Assembly (NCBI GenBank): GCA_026418115.1
Contig: JAOABY010000004.1
Location: 1-64,000, forward strand
Direction of reading: 5' to 3'
DNA length: 64,000 nt
From: Spirochaetaceae bacterium
GTDB lineage: Bacteria > Spirochaetota > Spirochaetia > Treponematales > Rectinemataceae
The notes under the pieces were generated by a model. That model had not been told where the DNA came from, did no database searches, and saw only the letters and a list, made by a program, of their open reading frames with translations. Positions 45,058-54,291 of this stretch are shown here, one piece after another; positions within the stretch are counted from its first letter, which is position 1, and every line of letters starts with the position of its first letter. Position numbers and translations under genes: made by a program.

Positions 45058-45816
45058 ATGACAGGCGAACAATACAGACGTTTCGCAGAGGTCCGCGCTC
45101 GCATGAAGGCATACTGCGAGTCGCTGCATGAGCACCATGGCTGGCTGGCCGATGCGCAGGCTGCGTTGCGTAAGGCTGCCGGCTATCCCGACACGCTCGT
45201 CGAAACGCCAATTGTCTACAATACTGCTCTGGATGAAATCACGCAGGACAGCGATCCAGTATTCATCATCGTCGCCGACAATCCCGGTATTCAGGAACAG
45301 AAAGCCTGCAATCGGCGCTATCTGGTTGGCCAGTCGGGCAAGCTTGCAGTGTCATGGTTCAGGCGGCATCTCGCCATGGATTTCAGAAAAGCTGCCATCA
45401 TCATCAACAAGACCCCTGTGCATACCCCCAAGACCGCGGAACTCAGGCTGCTGCCTCGCTACGCGGCAGGGCATGAGAGAGAGCTCGCCGCTCTCATGCT
45501 GGAAACCCAGCAGACTATGGCGCGTTTTGCCTATGAAATGGTGGAAGCTGGCCCCTGGTGGCTCTGGGTTTCTGGCATCGGAGAACTGGGACCGAGAGGC
45601 ATTTTCAGACCATGGGCGGAAACGCTCACGCAGCTCTGCGAATCAGGCTCACCTGAGCTGCAGGAAAGAATTCTGCTTTTCCGGCATTTCTCCATGAATC
45701 AATTCTCAATCGCCTATCGCCAGGCGGGCGGCCTCGCAGCTGCCTCACCTCAGGATGCGATGCACCTGCTGCTCCGGATTGGTGCTGCCAACCGCCGTTC
45801 GATCCTGGGCTTCTAG
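45058..45816 (+). CDS. hypothetical protein with uracil-DNA-glycosylase-superfamily-like motifs
   Basis: VFIIVADNPGIQEQKACNRRYLVGQSGKLAVSWF resembles the UDG motif-1 region (G-x-x-P-G ... GR-FVG-x-G); AAIIINKTPVHTP. Confidence 0.45.
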   Translation: MTGEQYRRFAEVRARMKAYCESLHEHHGWLADAQAALRKAAGYPDTLVETPIVYNTALDEITQDSDPVFIIVADNPGIQEQKACNRRYLVGQSGKLAVSWFRRHLAMDFRKAAIIINKTPVHTPKTAELRLLPRYAAGHERELAALMLETQQTMARFAYEMVEAGPWWLWVSGIGELGPRGIFRPWAETLTQLCESGSPELQERILLFRHFSMNQFSIAYRQAGGLAAASPQDAMHLLLRIGAANRRSILGF

Positions 45817-45870
45817 AGGCCGGCAGCAGAGCATCACCAACTGCCCCTCGCACACGCATCTTTCGTACGC

Positions 45871-46650
45871 TCATCTCCCCCGGTGCCTGATGCGCAGGTA
45901 TACCTGTTTTCCCGGCACCATGGGATTGGTCCGTTCGTCAATCTCAAAAAGCCCGCTCGCCTTGATGAGCTCGCCCAGCTTGCGATAGCCATAGTTCCGT
46001 GGATCAAACTCAGGAAGCCGATTGGCAATGTAGGTGCCGACCTCTCCAAGGTATGCCCAGCCAAACTCGTCAGCAGCCTCCTCGACAGCACTGAGAAGAA
46101 GCGCCTTGAGCTTGCGGTCGCTCTTGATATCAACAACCTGGGGTTGCGTTTTTAAGCTGGCTTCCTTCTCAGGATGGGCTTCCCTGTCCTCCTCGCCTTC
46201 TCCCATGTTGCCTTGAAGAATTTCGGTGTAAATGAACTTGTCGCAGGCAGCAACGAATGGTTTTGGTGTTTTCCTCTGCCCGAAGCCGAGTACAAGCTTG
46301 CCGTCTTCCCTGAGACGTGCAGCCAGACGGGTAAAATCCGAATCGCTCGACACGATGCAGAAGCCATCAAGGTTCTCGGTATAGAGGAGATCCATGGCAT
46401 CGATGATCATTGCGCTATCGGTAGCATTCTTGCCGGTGGTGTAGGCAAACTGCTGGACAGGCTGAATCGCGTATTCAAGCAGTCGTTCCTTCCACTGGCG
46501 GAGATTGGGATTGGTCCAGTCGCCATAGATTCTCTTCACGCTGGCTATGCCATATTTGGCGATCTCTGCCAGAAGACCCTCTATGATCGACGGCTGGGTA
46601 TTGTCGGCATCTATCAACACCGCGAGCTTGAGCTGCGATTCAGTTTTCAT
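45871..46650 (-). CDS. NYN-domain (LabA/DUF88-like PIN-fold) ribonuclease-like protein with C-terminal OST-HTH/LOTUS domain
   Basis: LAVLIDADNTQPSIIEGLLAEIAKYG, KNATDSAMIIDAMDLLYTENLDGFCIVSSDSDFTRLAARLRE; C-term WAYLGEVGTYIANRLPEFDPRNYGYRKLGELIKASGLFEI. Confidence 0.9.
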   Translation of the reverse strand: MKTESQLKLAVLIDADNTQPSIIEGLLAEIAKYGIASVKRIYGDWTNPNLRQWKERLLEYAIQPVQQFAYTTGKNATDSAMIIDAMDLLYTENLDGFCIVSSDSDFTRLAARLREDGKLVLGFGQRKTPKPFVAACDKFIYTEILQGNMGEGEEDREAHPEKEASLKTQPQVVDIKSDRKLKALLLSAVEEAADEFGWAYLGEVGTYIANRLPEFDPRNYGYRKLGELIKASGLFEIDERTNPMVPGKQVYLRIRHRGR

Positions 46651-46798
46651 AGGATTACTCCTTCTGATTGCAATGTACAAAGATGAACCCTGAAGGTCAA
46701 AACCTTCGACTGTCTGTGCTCTTCACACAGACCTGCATGGTACGCAGTCTCAGGGAATGAGCGGAATGCAAATGTATCCCGCCTTCCGATCACTCGAA

Positions 46799-47473
46799 TC
46801 ATGCATCTTTCTCTCCAAGAGCCTTTCTGCAGAGCTCGAGGTTGCGCGCTACCTGGATGCTGCGTGAAATCCTGAAAGCACGCTCAAAATACGGTTTGGC
46901 CTCCGCCGGCTTCCCGAGCCTGTTGAAAAGAATGGAACCGGCATTGTTCAAGGCCGGCCAGTTGGTTCCGTCCTCGGCAAATGATGCATTGAAAAGCTCG
47001 ATGGCTTTCTCATATTCGCCGGCATCACGCACTCGTTCGGCTTCAAAAAAAAGCTCCATAGCCTTGCGGGAGCGCTCATAGCGACGTGGGTCTTCACAGA
47101 TCTCTATTCTCTGCTCAATGAGCCATCTGAGCTCGCTCGCACTGCCACCTTCTGCACATTCTGGTTCTGCCAGCGCTTTGCGATAGCGTCGCTCAGCTTC
47201 CTTGCGCCTGCCCAGCGCATATGCCAGATCTGCCAGTGCAGCATGACGATGGAATGAAGGCCCGTACAGTTTTTCTTCCTTCAAAAGATACCGTTCCGCT
47301 TCTTCCTTCTTTCCCTGTGCCAGCATGATGAGTCCAAGATTGCGGAGGACCCTGAGAGAGTCCGGTTCATGCGCCTCCAGCTTTCTGAACCACCGTTCAG
47401 CCCGCTGGTAATCTCCCGCAATGTAGGCATTCAGCCCGAATCGTTCCCACAGTGCAGCCTGCAGTCTGTTCAT
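46799..47473 (-). CDS. tetratricopeptide-repeat protein
   Basis: Repeating ~34-aa units: YIAGDYQRAERWFRKLEAHEPDSLRVLRNLGLIMLAQGKKEEAERYLLKEE... and WPALNNAGSILFNRLGKPAEAKPYFERAFRI. Confidence 0.75.
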   Translation of the reverse strand: MNRLQAALWERFGLNAYIAGDYQRAERWFRKLEAHEPDSLRVLRNLGLIMLAQGKKEEAERYLLKEEKLYGPSFHRHAALADLAYALGRRKEAERRYRKALAEPECAEGGSASELRWLIEQRIEICEDPRRYERSRKAMELFFEAERVRDAGEYEKAIELFNASFAEDGTNWPALNNAGSILFNRLGKPAEAKPYFERAFRISRSIQVARNLELCRKALGEKDA

Positions 47474-47514
47474 GGCAGGTACAGACTACCGCATGCAGCC
47501 CTGCCGGGACAATA

Positions 47515-48666
47515 TCAGCGAAGGCTTTCGCTACCGCTTGTCTGGTGATACGCAAGATACAGAAGCACGGGAAGATGATCGGAAAAACCATCCCTTCCAT
47601 CCCAGGCTCGCGGCATGCCATGGTCATCCACAAGTGGCGGCTCCGAGCACACCATGAATGAGGCATACTCAAGACTCTTCTCATCGAACAGCGCCCGGTT
47701 GAGAAAAAAGCCATCAAACTGTTCCCGCCTGTCCCGATATGCAATGCTGAAGCTTTGTGGCATTTCAACCCATGGACTGTACAGAACCGGCGGTGGATCC
47801 ACCTGAGACTGCATCGCCAGAGCACGCATCACATATTCACTTGCTACCAGCAGAGGAGGACCCTCCGGAGCTTTCGGCATACTTGCAAGCCCATGCGGCA
47901 TGAATGCTGTTGGATACGATTTCCCTGTCCGGAGATATTCATCAGGTGATTCATTGAAATCACCGCAGACAATGATCGGAAGATCAGGCCTCTCTCTCTG
48001 CACGATGGTCAGGCGGTCCCGGAGGAGTGCAGCCGCTGCCCGTCTTGCCGGTTCCGTTTCCTTCTCTCCTTCACGCTTCGATTTCCAATGACAGACAAAC
48101 AGAAGAAGCGAGCTGCCTGACGAAGTCCCCAGCGTCGAGCTCCGGCTTCCAGGATGAGGAAGATTCACCTCAACCTCAATCATGTCGCGCAGTCCCTTGA
48201 ATCCCCAGGCATCACGCACCGCATGAGCACGAATGCCTACAATAGGAAAACGGGAGAGTACCCCTACATGCACTGCGGCATCTTCAGGACCTCCTGCAGC
48301 CCAGTAACGATACCCGTCACTTCGCATGGCACGTGCGAGGTCAGCCAGTACCTGCGCATTCTCAATTTCCTGCAGACAGAGAATGTCGGGCGCTCTCCCT
48401 GCTGATGCCAGCCGCAGTGCCTTGGCAGTAAGGTCCAGCCGCTTTCGATAGCCAGCCTGGTCCCACCCACTCTTCGATGGCCTGTATTCTTCATATTCTC
48501 CCCCATTCTCACAAGCATCGAAGAGGTTGTGTACATTATAGGAAGCAATCACCACATCCGCCGGGGGCTGCATGTCAGTCTGTGCACTTCGGCAGCCTCC
48601 CGGCAGCATGCATACTACGATGATCAGTGCCACAGCCAGCGCGCGGTACAAAAAAAGCAGCCTCAT
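47515..48666 (-). CDS. endonuclease/exonuclease/phosphatase-family protein, predicted lipoprotein
   Basis: Signal peptide ending LPGGC; VVIASYNVHNLFD, DILCLQEIENAQVLADLA, LPIIVCGDFNESPDEYL, DGFSDHLPVLLYL. Confidence 0.85.
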   Translation of the reverse strand: MRLLFLYRALAVALIIVVCMLPGGCRSAQTDMQPPADVVIASYNVHNLFDACENGGEYEEYRPSKSGWDQAGYRKRLDLTAKALRLASAGRAPDILCLQEIENAQVLADLARAMRSDGYRYWAAGGPEDAAVHVGVLSRFPIVGIRAHAVRDAWGFKGLRDMIEVEVNLPHPGSRSSTLGTSSGSSLLLFVCHWKSKREGEKETEPARRAAAALLRDRLTIVQRERPDLPIIVCGDFNESPDEYLRTGKSYPTAFMPHGLASMPKAPEGPPLLVASEYVMRALAMQSQVDPPPVLYSPWVEMPQSFSIAYRDRREQFDGFFLNRALFDEKSLEYASFMVCSEPPLVDDHGMPRAWDGRDGFSDHLPVLLYLAYHQTSGSESLR

Positions 48667-48818
48667 GGGTACCTCCTCCTCGCAGAAGGACGCACACAGA
48701 GGCTGGTTTGCTTCAATTCTGAGACGAGGAACCGCCTCCAGCCTGCACCGGAATATATCCCTACGATCTGGTGTCACACCCTGCGAGCGGGATTACTTTT
48801 CCAGGTGCCGGACCGGGC

Positions 48819-49409
48819 TCAGATCTCTTTCCTGGATGCGACAACCTTGCCAATCAGGCCATAGTCCAGGGCTTCCTCGGCATTCATCCAGAAATCACGA
48901 TCCGTATCTCTGGTGACGCGCTCAAGAGTCTGCCCGGTGGCGCCAGCAATGATCGCATTGATTCGTGCGCGGGCCTTCTCGATCTCACGTGCATGAATCT
49001 CGATCTCGGTGGCAACCCCATTCATCCCCGAGAGAGGCTGATGGATCAGATAGGAGGAATTCGGAAGGCCGAAACGGCGTTCCTTCGGCACGGCAAGCAG
49101 CACGAGCGCTGCAGCAGAGGCAACCAGACCTATGCCTACAATACGCACCGGTGAATCTATGAACCTTATTACATCGAAAATACTGAAGCCCGCGTACACA
49201 TCGCCACCAGGCGAATCGATGAGCAAGGTAATGGGTTCATGAGAAATGCTGTCCAGCAGCAGCAGCTGTCGAACCACCTTTTCCGAGAGTTCTTTTTCTA
49301 TCTCTCCGATCAGGAGCACTGTCCTGGTCTTGAGAAAGCGTTCCGCAAGGGGATCCTCGCGGTGTTGCTCGGGCGATGGCTGCACTGTTTCATTCGGCTC
49401 TGTATTCAT
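48819..49409 (-). CDS. clpP: ClpP-family protease
   Basis: LIDSPGGDVYAGFSIFDVIRFIDSPV, GLVASAAALVLLA (Ser), SYLIHQPLSG (His), DTDRDFWMNAEEALDYGLIGKV. Start trimmed to MNTEPNE. Confidence 0.9.
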   Translation of the reverse strand: MNTEPNETVQPSPEQHREDPLAERFLKTRTVLLIGEIEKELSEKVVRQLLLLDSISHEPITLLIDSPGGDVYAGFSIFDVIRFIDSPVRIVGIGLVASAAALVLLAVPKERRFGLPNSSYLIHQPLSGMNGVATEIEIHAREIEKARARINAIIAGATGQTLERVTRDTDRDFWMNAEEALDYGLIGKVVASRKEI

Positions 49410-49481
49410 TGATACTCCTCTGTGGAGATGATGATTGGCGTTCCGCAAGTACATGCCAATGATAGCGATTTCACTCAGGAT

Positions 49482-49523
49482 CGGCAATATTGGCAGTATG
49501 CCGGGGGAGATTGCCGGGCATAC
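49482..49523. promoter_or_regulatory. two interleaved 7-bp inverted repeats (A-B-A'-B') in the clpP/tlpA divergent region
   Basis: CGGCAAT(49482-49488) ... GTATGCC(49496-49502) ... ATTGCCG(49510-49516) GGCATAC(49517-49523); each pair is an exact reverse complement with 7-nt spacers. Confidence 0.5.
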
Positions 49524-49567
49524 TAAAATATAGTAATTTTTATATATCTTATTGTGCGAGGTAGACC

Positions 49568-50149
49568 ATGTATACACATACACGTGCCAGTTCCCGCAAG
49601 TTCCTGATGCAAGGGCTGGTATTGCTGCTCCCTCTCTTTTTCCTGGCTTCAGCTCCCGTACAGGCGGCAGTTGAACGTCCCTGGTACGCACAACCTCTCG
49701 AAGCACTCGGCTTCTATGTATTTGATCAGCCTTTCGAGCAGCCCAATTTCACCGTCAGCACGCTCACGGGAAGTGTCAAGCCTCGAACCGCTACCAAAGG
49801 CAATATTACTCTGCTCAATTTCTGGGCTACATGGTGTCCTCCCTGTAAGCAGGAAATTCCTACCATTCAGAAGCTCCATGACACCATGAAGGGAGAGAAG
49901 TTCGAGATCATGGCGATCAGTCTGGGCGAGCCGCCTGCGACAGTCAAATCATTTGTGGAGAGAAACAAAATCAGCTTTCCGGTATACCTGGATCCTAAGA
50001 ATACATTGTCAGCCGTGTACGCTTCCCGCGGCATTCCCACGACGTACCTTCTGGACAAGAACGGAAAATTCATAGCCGGCATCATCGGAGCCTTCGAATA
50101 TGACAATCCTGCATTCATCTCTATTGTGAAGGAGCTCTCACGGCGATGA
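49568..50149 (+). CDS. TlpA/ResA-like thioredoxin-fold protein, exported
   Basis: Signal peptide; LLNFWATWCPPCKQEIPTIQKLHD; SRGIPTTYLLDKNGKFI. Confidence 0.9.
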   Translation: MYTHTRASSRKFLMQGLVLLLPLFFLASAPVQAAVERPWYAQPLEALGFYVFDQPFEQPNFTVSTLTGSVKPRTATKGNITLLNFWATWCPPCKQEIPTIQKLHDTMKGEKFEIMAISLGEPPATVKSFVERNKISFPVYLDPKNTLSAVYASRGIPTTYLLDKNGKFIAGIIGAFEYDNPAFISIVKELSRR

Positions 50150-51096
50150 GTCAGCCAGGCATACTCGCGGCATTTGCAGCCGGTATCGTGTCTTTTGTAT
50201 CCCCCTGCGTGCTCCCTCTCTTGCCTGCCTATCTCTCCATGTTGTCAGGTATAGGCGTAAAGGCTCTCGGCGATCGGCAGTCCCGGGGGAGGCTGCTTGG
50301 CGCAAGCCTCCTCTTTGCAGCCGGCTTTACGCTCACCTTTACCGCCCTGGGAGTACTCTTCTCCGGCGGCATGATGTTCACCGGCGCTGGATCATCCGTA
50401 TGGTTCGGCAGAATAGCCGGAATCGTGGTAATTCTCCTGGGACTCAACATCATGTTCGACTTCATTGCGCTACTGAACGCCGATACGCGATTGATACGCA
50501 CTTTCACCGGTACACGTGGAGGGGGAAAGCTGCATGCCTTCCTGCTGGGACTCGCCTTTGCCGCGGGGTGGTCACCCTGCATCGGCCCCATCCTTGCATC
50601 CATTCTGCTGATGGCAGCACGAAATGGAAATCTGCTGAGCGCGGGAGTGTTGCTCGTCACCTACTCTGCAGGTTTTGCGGTACCCTTCATCGCAAGCGCC
50701 CTGTTTTTCGAAAGGCTATCGCCACTGCTTGCCTTCCTGAAACGGCATGGCAATCAGGTACGAATTGCCTCTGGCATACTGCTCATCGTGTTCGGAATGT
50801 TCATGCTGGCAGGCAGCGTATCCAGACTCTCTTCACTTGCGGCACAGGGAGGTGGCATGCTGCTGGCATTTGCTGACCAGCATCCTTCCCTTGCGCGGGC
50901 GATCGGCAGCCTTTTCTGGATCATCCTTGCCTTCCTTGGATTCATACGGCTGCGCAAGGCCAGAGGTACACCCAACAGACCTGTTTTCGCCACAGTCCTG
51001 ACAGCAGCTGCCATGATCGCGCTGGTTCTCGAAGCCAGCGGCATGGTAAGCCTTGTGCGGACGATTGGTGGCTGGCTTACTTTCTCAGGGATCTGA
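50146..51096 (+). CDS. ccdA: CcdA/DsbD-type cytochrome c biogenesis/thiol-disulfide transmembrane protein
   Basis: AGIVSFVSPCVLPLLPAYLSMLSG; LAFAAGWSPCIGPILASILLMA. ATGA overlap with the tlpA-like gene. Confidence 0.92.
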   Translation: MSQPGILAAFAAGIVSFVSPCVLPLLPAYLSMLSGIGVKALGDRQSRGRLLGASLLFAAGFTLTFTALGVLFSGGMMFTGAGSSVWFGRIAGIVVILLGLNIMFDFIALLNADTRLIRTFTGTRGGGKLHAFLLGLAFAAGWSPCIGPILASILLMAARNGNLLSAGVLLVTYSAGFAVPFIASALFFERLSPLLAFLKRHGNQVRIASGILLIVFGMFMLAGSVSRLSSLAAQGGGMLLAFADQHPSLARAIGSLFWIILAFLGFIRLRKARGTPNRPVFATVLTAAAMIALVLEASGMVSLVRTIGGWLTFSGI

Positions 51097-51122
51097 AGCC
51101 CGCGAAAAATCTCTGCAGACCA

Positions 51123-51149
51123 GGCCGCCTCTCCCCATGAGAGGCGGCC
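51123..51149 (+). terminator. terminator after ccdA
   Basis: GGCCGCCTCTC-CCCAT-GAGAGGCGGCC followed by cTTCTCTATCT. Confidence 0.72.
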
Positions 51150-51236
51150 CTTCTCTATCTGCTGTTCGCCTTGAAGGAATGATCAGCAGCCTTCCTCACA
51201 GGCTGCGCAGATGTTCGAGGTTTGCGCCGGCACGCC

Positions 51237-52187
51237 TCAAATGGTGCCAGCGGTCATCATCCTTCTGAAATAATGCCTGCGCAGGCGCTCCAGCCATACC
51301 ACGACGATCGACAGCAGCAGCCTGGGCACGACGAGCCAGAACACAGGCAGGGATAGCGCTGCATACAGAACAGTGTCCTCCACCAGCGAATGTGAAATCG
51401 CCGCGTGGTGGTTGAACAGATCTCCCTGCTGCAGCGTCATGCGGCCTTCCTCCTTGGCGGCTTTCACTATACCTGCGCCATAGGCATATCCCACCACATT
51501 GATAACCACCCACAGAAATCCCATGGATGCATCAAGACCAAACACCGCCATGAGAGGACGGAAGACCTTGCTGAGCATTTCCATGACATCGAAAGCTTCC
51601 AGGAGAGACTGTACGAGCATCAGGACAGCAATATAGAGCACAATCTTGGCGATCAGCTGGATGGTCGACCAGCCCCAGGCTGTGAGCATTTCCACAAACG
51701 GCAGGGTTCTGGGCGGTGTGCGGGCAAAGAGCGGCATCGTGGCCATCTCGGCGGGCAGGACAAGGTTGAGCAGCAGGCCTGCGACCAGCGCAGTACCAAT
51801 GCGCAGCAGTGCCATTTTCAGGGCTGATGATCCTATCGATTTCATTACTGTGGTCTCGACGATGAGATTGTGCGAAATCAGGCACATCACCGCGAGTATG
51901 GTGGCGTCCCTCACCGAAAGCTCGAGTGTGGACATTACTGCAATGGCTGAGTAGTTGTTGAGCAGTGCGCCCGAAAGATAGACCAGCGCTGCTTCTCCAG
52001 GCAGCCCTAGCACATGCATGAGGGGTTTGAGCCATCCGGCAATGATCTGGAGGAAACCGCTCCAGCCCAGCAGCGTGACTACCAGGCTCACCGGTACCAT
52101 GATCTTGATGAGGAAGAGTGAGGTCGCAACCGTACGATCCAGTGTCTTTTTCCCAATGGTTGCAAGCATATCACGGGATATTGGCAT
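51237..52187 (-). CDS. nucleoside-recognition (GATE) domain membrane protein
   Basis: Multi-pass protein with KIMVPVSLVVTLLGWSGFLQIIAGWLKPLMHVLGLPGEAALVYLSGALLNNYSAIAVM and a second repeat at RPLMAVFGLDASMGFLWVVINVVGYAYGAGIV. Confidence 0.65.
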   Translation of the reverse strand: MPISRDMLATIGKKTLDRTVATSLFLIKIMVPVSLVVTLLGWSGFLQIIAGWLKPLMHVLGLPGEAALVYLSGALLNNYSAIAVMSTLELSVRDATILAVMCLISHNLIVETTVMKSIGSSALKMALLRIGTALVAGLLLNLVLPAEMATMPLFARTPPRTLPFVEMLTAWGWSTIQLIAKIVLYIAVLMLVQSLLEAFDVMEMLSKVFRPLMAVFGLDASMGFLWVVINVVGYAYGAGIVKAAKEEGRMTLQQGDLFNHHAAISHSLVEDTVLYAALSLPVFWLVVPRLLLSIVVVWLERLRRHYFRRMMTAGTI

Positions 52188-52191
52188 GATC

Positions 52192-54291
52192 TTATCCTCT
52201 TTTCACGATGCTCGAGACAAGTCCGGCCAAAGGTTTGTCTTCCTTCAGCGCGAGAAGGGAGACAGGCATGTGCCACGTCCAATTCGCATCGGATACCGTG
52301 CCGGGTACATTGATGCGTTCTTCTTCCGGGGTCTGGAGATGGTAGCGTCCTTCACAGGCCAGAATATCCTGGATTGGATACATGGCAACCATGGAGCTGC
52401 TGGTCGCAAGCAGTCGAACTAGAAGCCGGGCTGCCTCCGGTGTCAGGCGAGCAGGCGGCTCCTCTCCCGCTTCCGCCATGAGTGCTGCGAGGGGAGCATC
52501 CTTCTCAGCCACATCGACACACAGCTGCCAGAGCTGGTTCCGGTCAGCTTCCTTCTCCCACCACTCACGCATCGAACTCGAATCATGCACTGAGGTACAG
52601 GCCAGAGAGAGGCTGTCGTAGGATCCGGGATCGTGGTAGGGCATGCCGGGCGCATCCCACTGTCGCTGCCACCGGAAGACCCGGAGTCCGGGTATGCCAA
52701 GCTCCTTCAGTACACGTGGCACGCAGGGCGGTATGGCGCCAAGATCCTCGGCGAAGGCCTGCATGTCGGAAGCATGTACCATCAGATCGAGAATATGCCT
52801 TCCCTGCTGTTCCCATTCGCGATGAGCCTCTTCTTCGAGGCGGCGTGCCGCATCTTCGAGGATGTTTTTCTCGCGCTCATCGAGGGTGTGCCAGGCTGTG
52901 GTGTCCCGGAAAAACCATCGAAAGACATACTGGCCCGGCTCAGTCTCCTGCAGCGTCCGGTCAAACCACCATCCGGAAAGCGCATCGATATACTCATGGA
53001 GCGCATCCTGCTCACCTGGGATGCCACTCCCTGCCTTCCTGCATATTGCCTCAATATCCATGGTCCCGTGGATATCGGGATAAAACTGGAACAGTGGTTC
53101 CTGCTTGACCCGAATGAACAACTGCTCTCGAAGCGCAGCAAGCCTTGCTCGCATGGCAGGAGGATCTGCCGTTCGCCGACTGCAGGTTTCCTCGACTGCC
53201 TGCAGTCGCTCTTCGCTTATATGCGGTCTGGAGAGCCAGACCAGGCGCTCTTCGGAGAATCCCAGTGCAGCCAGCCCGTGGTGACTGATTCTTCCATATG
53301 GCTCGAAATACCCCAGCACTGCCTCCCGCTCTCGGGTGTCGATAGTCCAGATGCGGAAGAAGCCCAGCACATGGTCGATACGGTACGCCGAGTAGAAATT
53401 TGCAGCATAGGCAAGTCTTCGACGCCAGAAATCCAGCGTGATATTGCCGGGTGCCGACCAGTTGTAGAGAGGGAATCCCCAGTTCTGACCCATATGCCCC
53501 GGCCAATCGGGGGGCGAACCCGCCTGGCGGTCGAGCCTGAACATGGCTCGCTGAAACCATACATCCGCGGAATCGGGCGCCAGAAGAATCGGAATATCGC
53601 CCATGATATCGATGCCCCGCGCATGGACTGCCTGAGCGGCTGCCTCGAGCTGGTCCCTTGCAAGCACCTGGAGGAAGATGCGGAAGCGCATTTCCTCTCC
53701 ACTATCAGGGGCCTGCCAGAGCGCCTCGATATCGGAGGGCGAGGGATTCCGGAACTCAGGCCACTCCCACCAGGGCGCAAGAGCATATCGCTGCTTGAGG
53801 GTCATGAAGGCTGCATAAGGCTTTGCCCAGGCTTGCTCTTCGGCAAATCTTTCGACCTGAGGCATGAGCCCTTCTCGACATGCATTCCAGACCTTGCGAA
53901 AAGCTTCGAGCTTGCCAGCGAGCACCTGGCCGAATGGCACTCGCCCTGCGGACGCATATCGTGTGGCAAGGTCTTCATGAGCCTCTGAGAGAACGGCCTT
54001 CTCCGCTGCAGAAAGCGATACGCCCCGTGCTGCAAGGGTTTCCGGGGCAGCCTGCAACGAAAGGTGAATGGGATGCAGCGCGAATGCGCTCAATGCCGCA
54101 TAGGGCGAGGGGAGATCACCAGTATCGTTGAGTGGCAGCAACTGGATCAAGTTGAGGCCCCACGACTCTGCCAGCAGGCCCAGATCAATCAGATCGAGGT
54201 ATTCACCGCATGCAGTCTTCTCATTCTGTCTCACTGCGAGCAGGGGCACTGCCATACCGGCAATGCTCAGCTTATCATGAAGATAGTTCAT
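52192..54291 (-). CDS. malQ: 4-alpha-glucanotransferase (amylomaltase)
   Basis: WGLNLIQLLPLNDTG, SPYAALSAFALHPIHLSL, GIDIMGDIPILLAPDSADVW, FYSAYRIDHVLGFFRIW, AEDLGAIPPCVPRVLKELGIPGLRVFRWQR. Confidence 0.93.
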   Translation of the reverse strand: MNYLHDKLSIAGMAVPLLAVRQNEKTACGEYLDLIDLGLLAESWGLNLIQLLPLNDTGDLPSPYAALSAFALHPIHLSLQAAPETLAARGVSLSAAEKAVLSEAHEDLATRYASAGRVPFGQVLAGKLEAFRKVWNACREGLMPQVERFAEEQAWAKPYAAFMTLKQRYALAPWWEWPEFRNPSPSDIEALWQAPDSGEEMRFRIFLQVLARDQLEAAAQAVHARGIDIMGDIPILLAPDSADVWFQRAMFRLDRQAGSPPDWPGHMGQNWGFPLYNWSAPGNITLDFWRRRLAYAANFYSAYRIDHVLGFFRIWTIDTREREAVLGYFEPYGRISHHGLAALGFSEERLVWLSRPHISEERLQAVEETCSRRTADPPAMRARLAALREQLFIRVKQEPLFQFYPDIHGTMDIEAICRKAGSGIPGEQDALHEYIDALSGWWFDRTLQETEPGQYVFRWFFRDTTAWHTLDEREKNILEDAARRLEEEAHREWEQQGRHILDLMVHASDMQAFAEDLGAIPPCVPRVLKELGIPGLRVFRWQRQWDAPGMPYHDPGSYDSLSLACTSVHDSSSMREWWEKEADRNQLWQLCVDVAEKDAPLAALMAEAGEEPPARLTPEAARLLVRLLATSSSMVAMYPIQDILACEGRYHLQTPEEERINVPGTVSDANWTWHMPVSLLALKEDKPLAGLVSSIVKRG

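Noticed and set aside
52633-53988. 451-aa plus-strand ORF opposite malQ
   Set aside because: malQ on the minus strand has complete catalytic motifs; the opposite frame has none.
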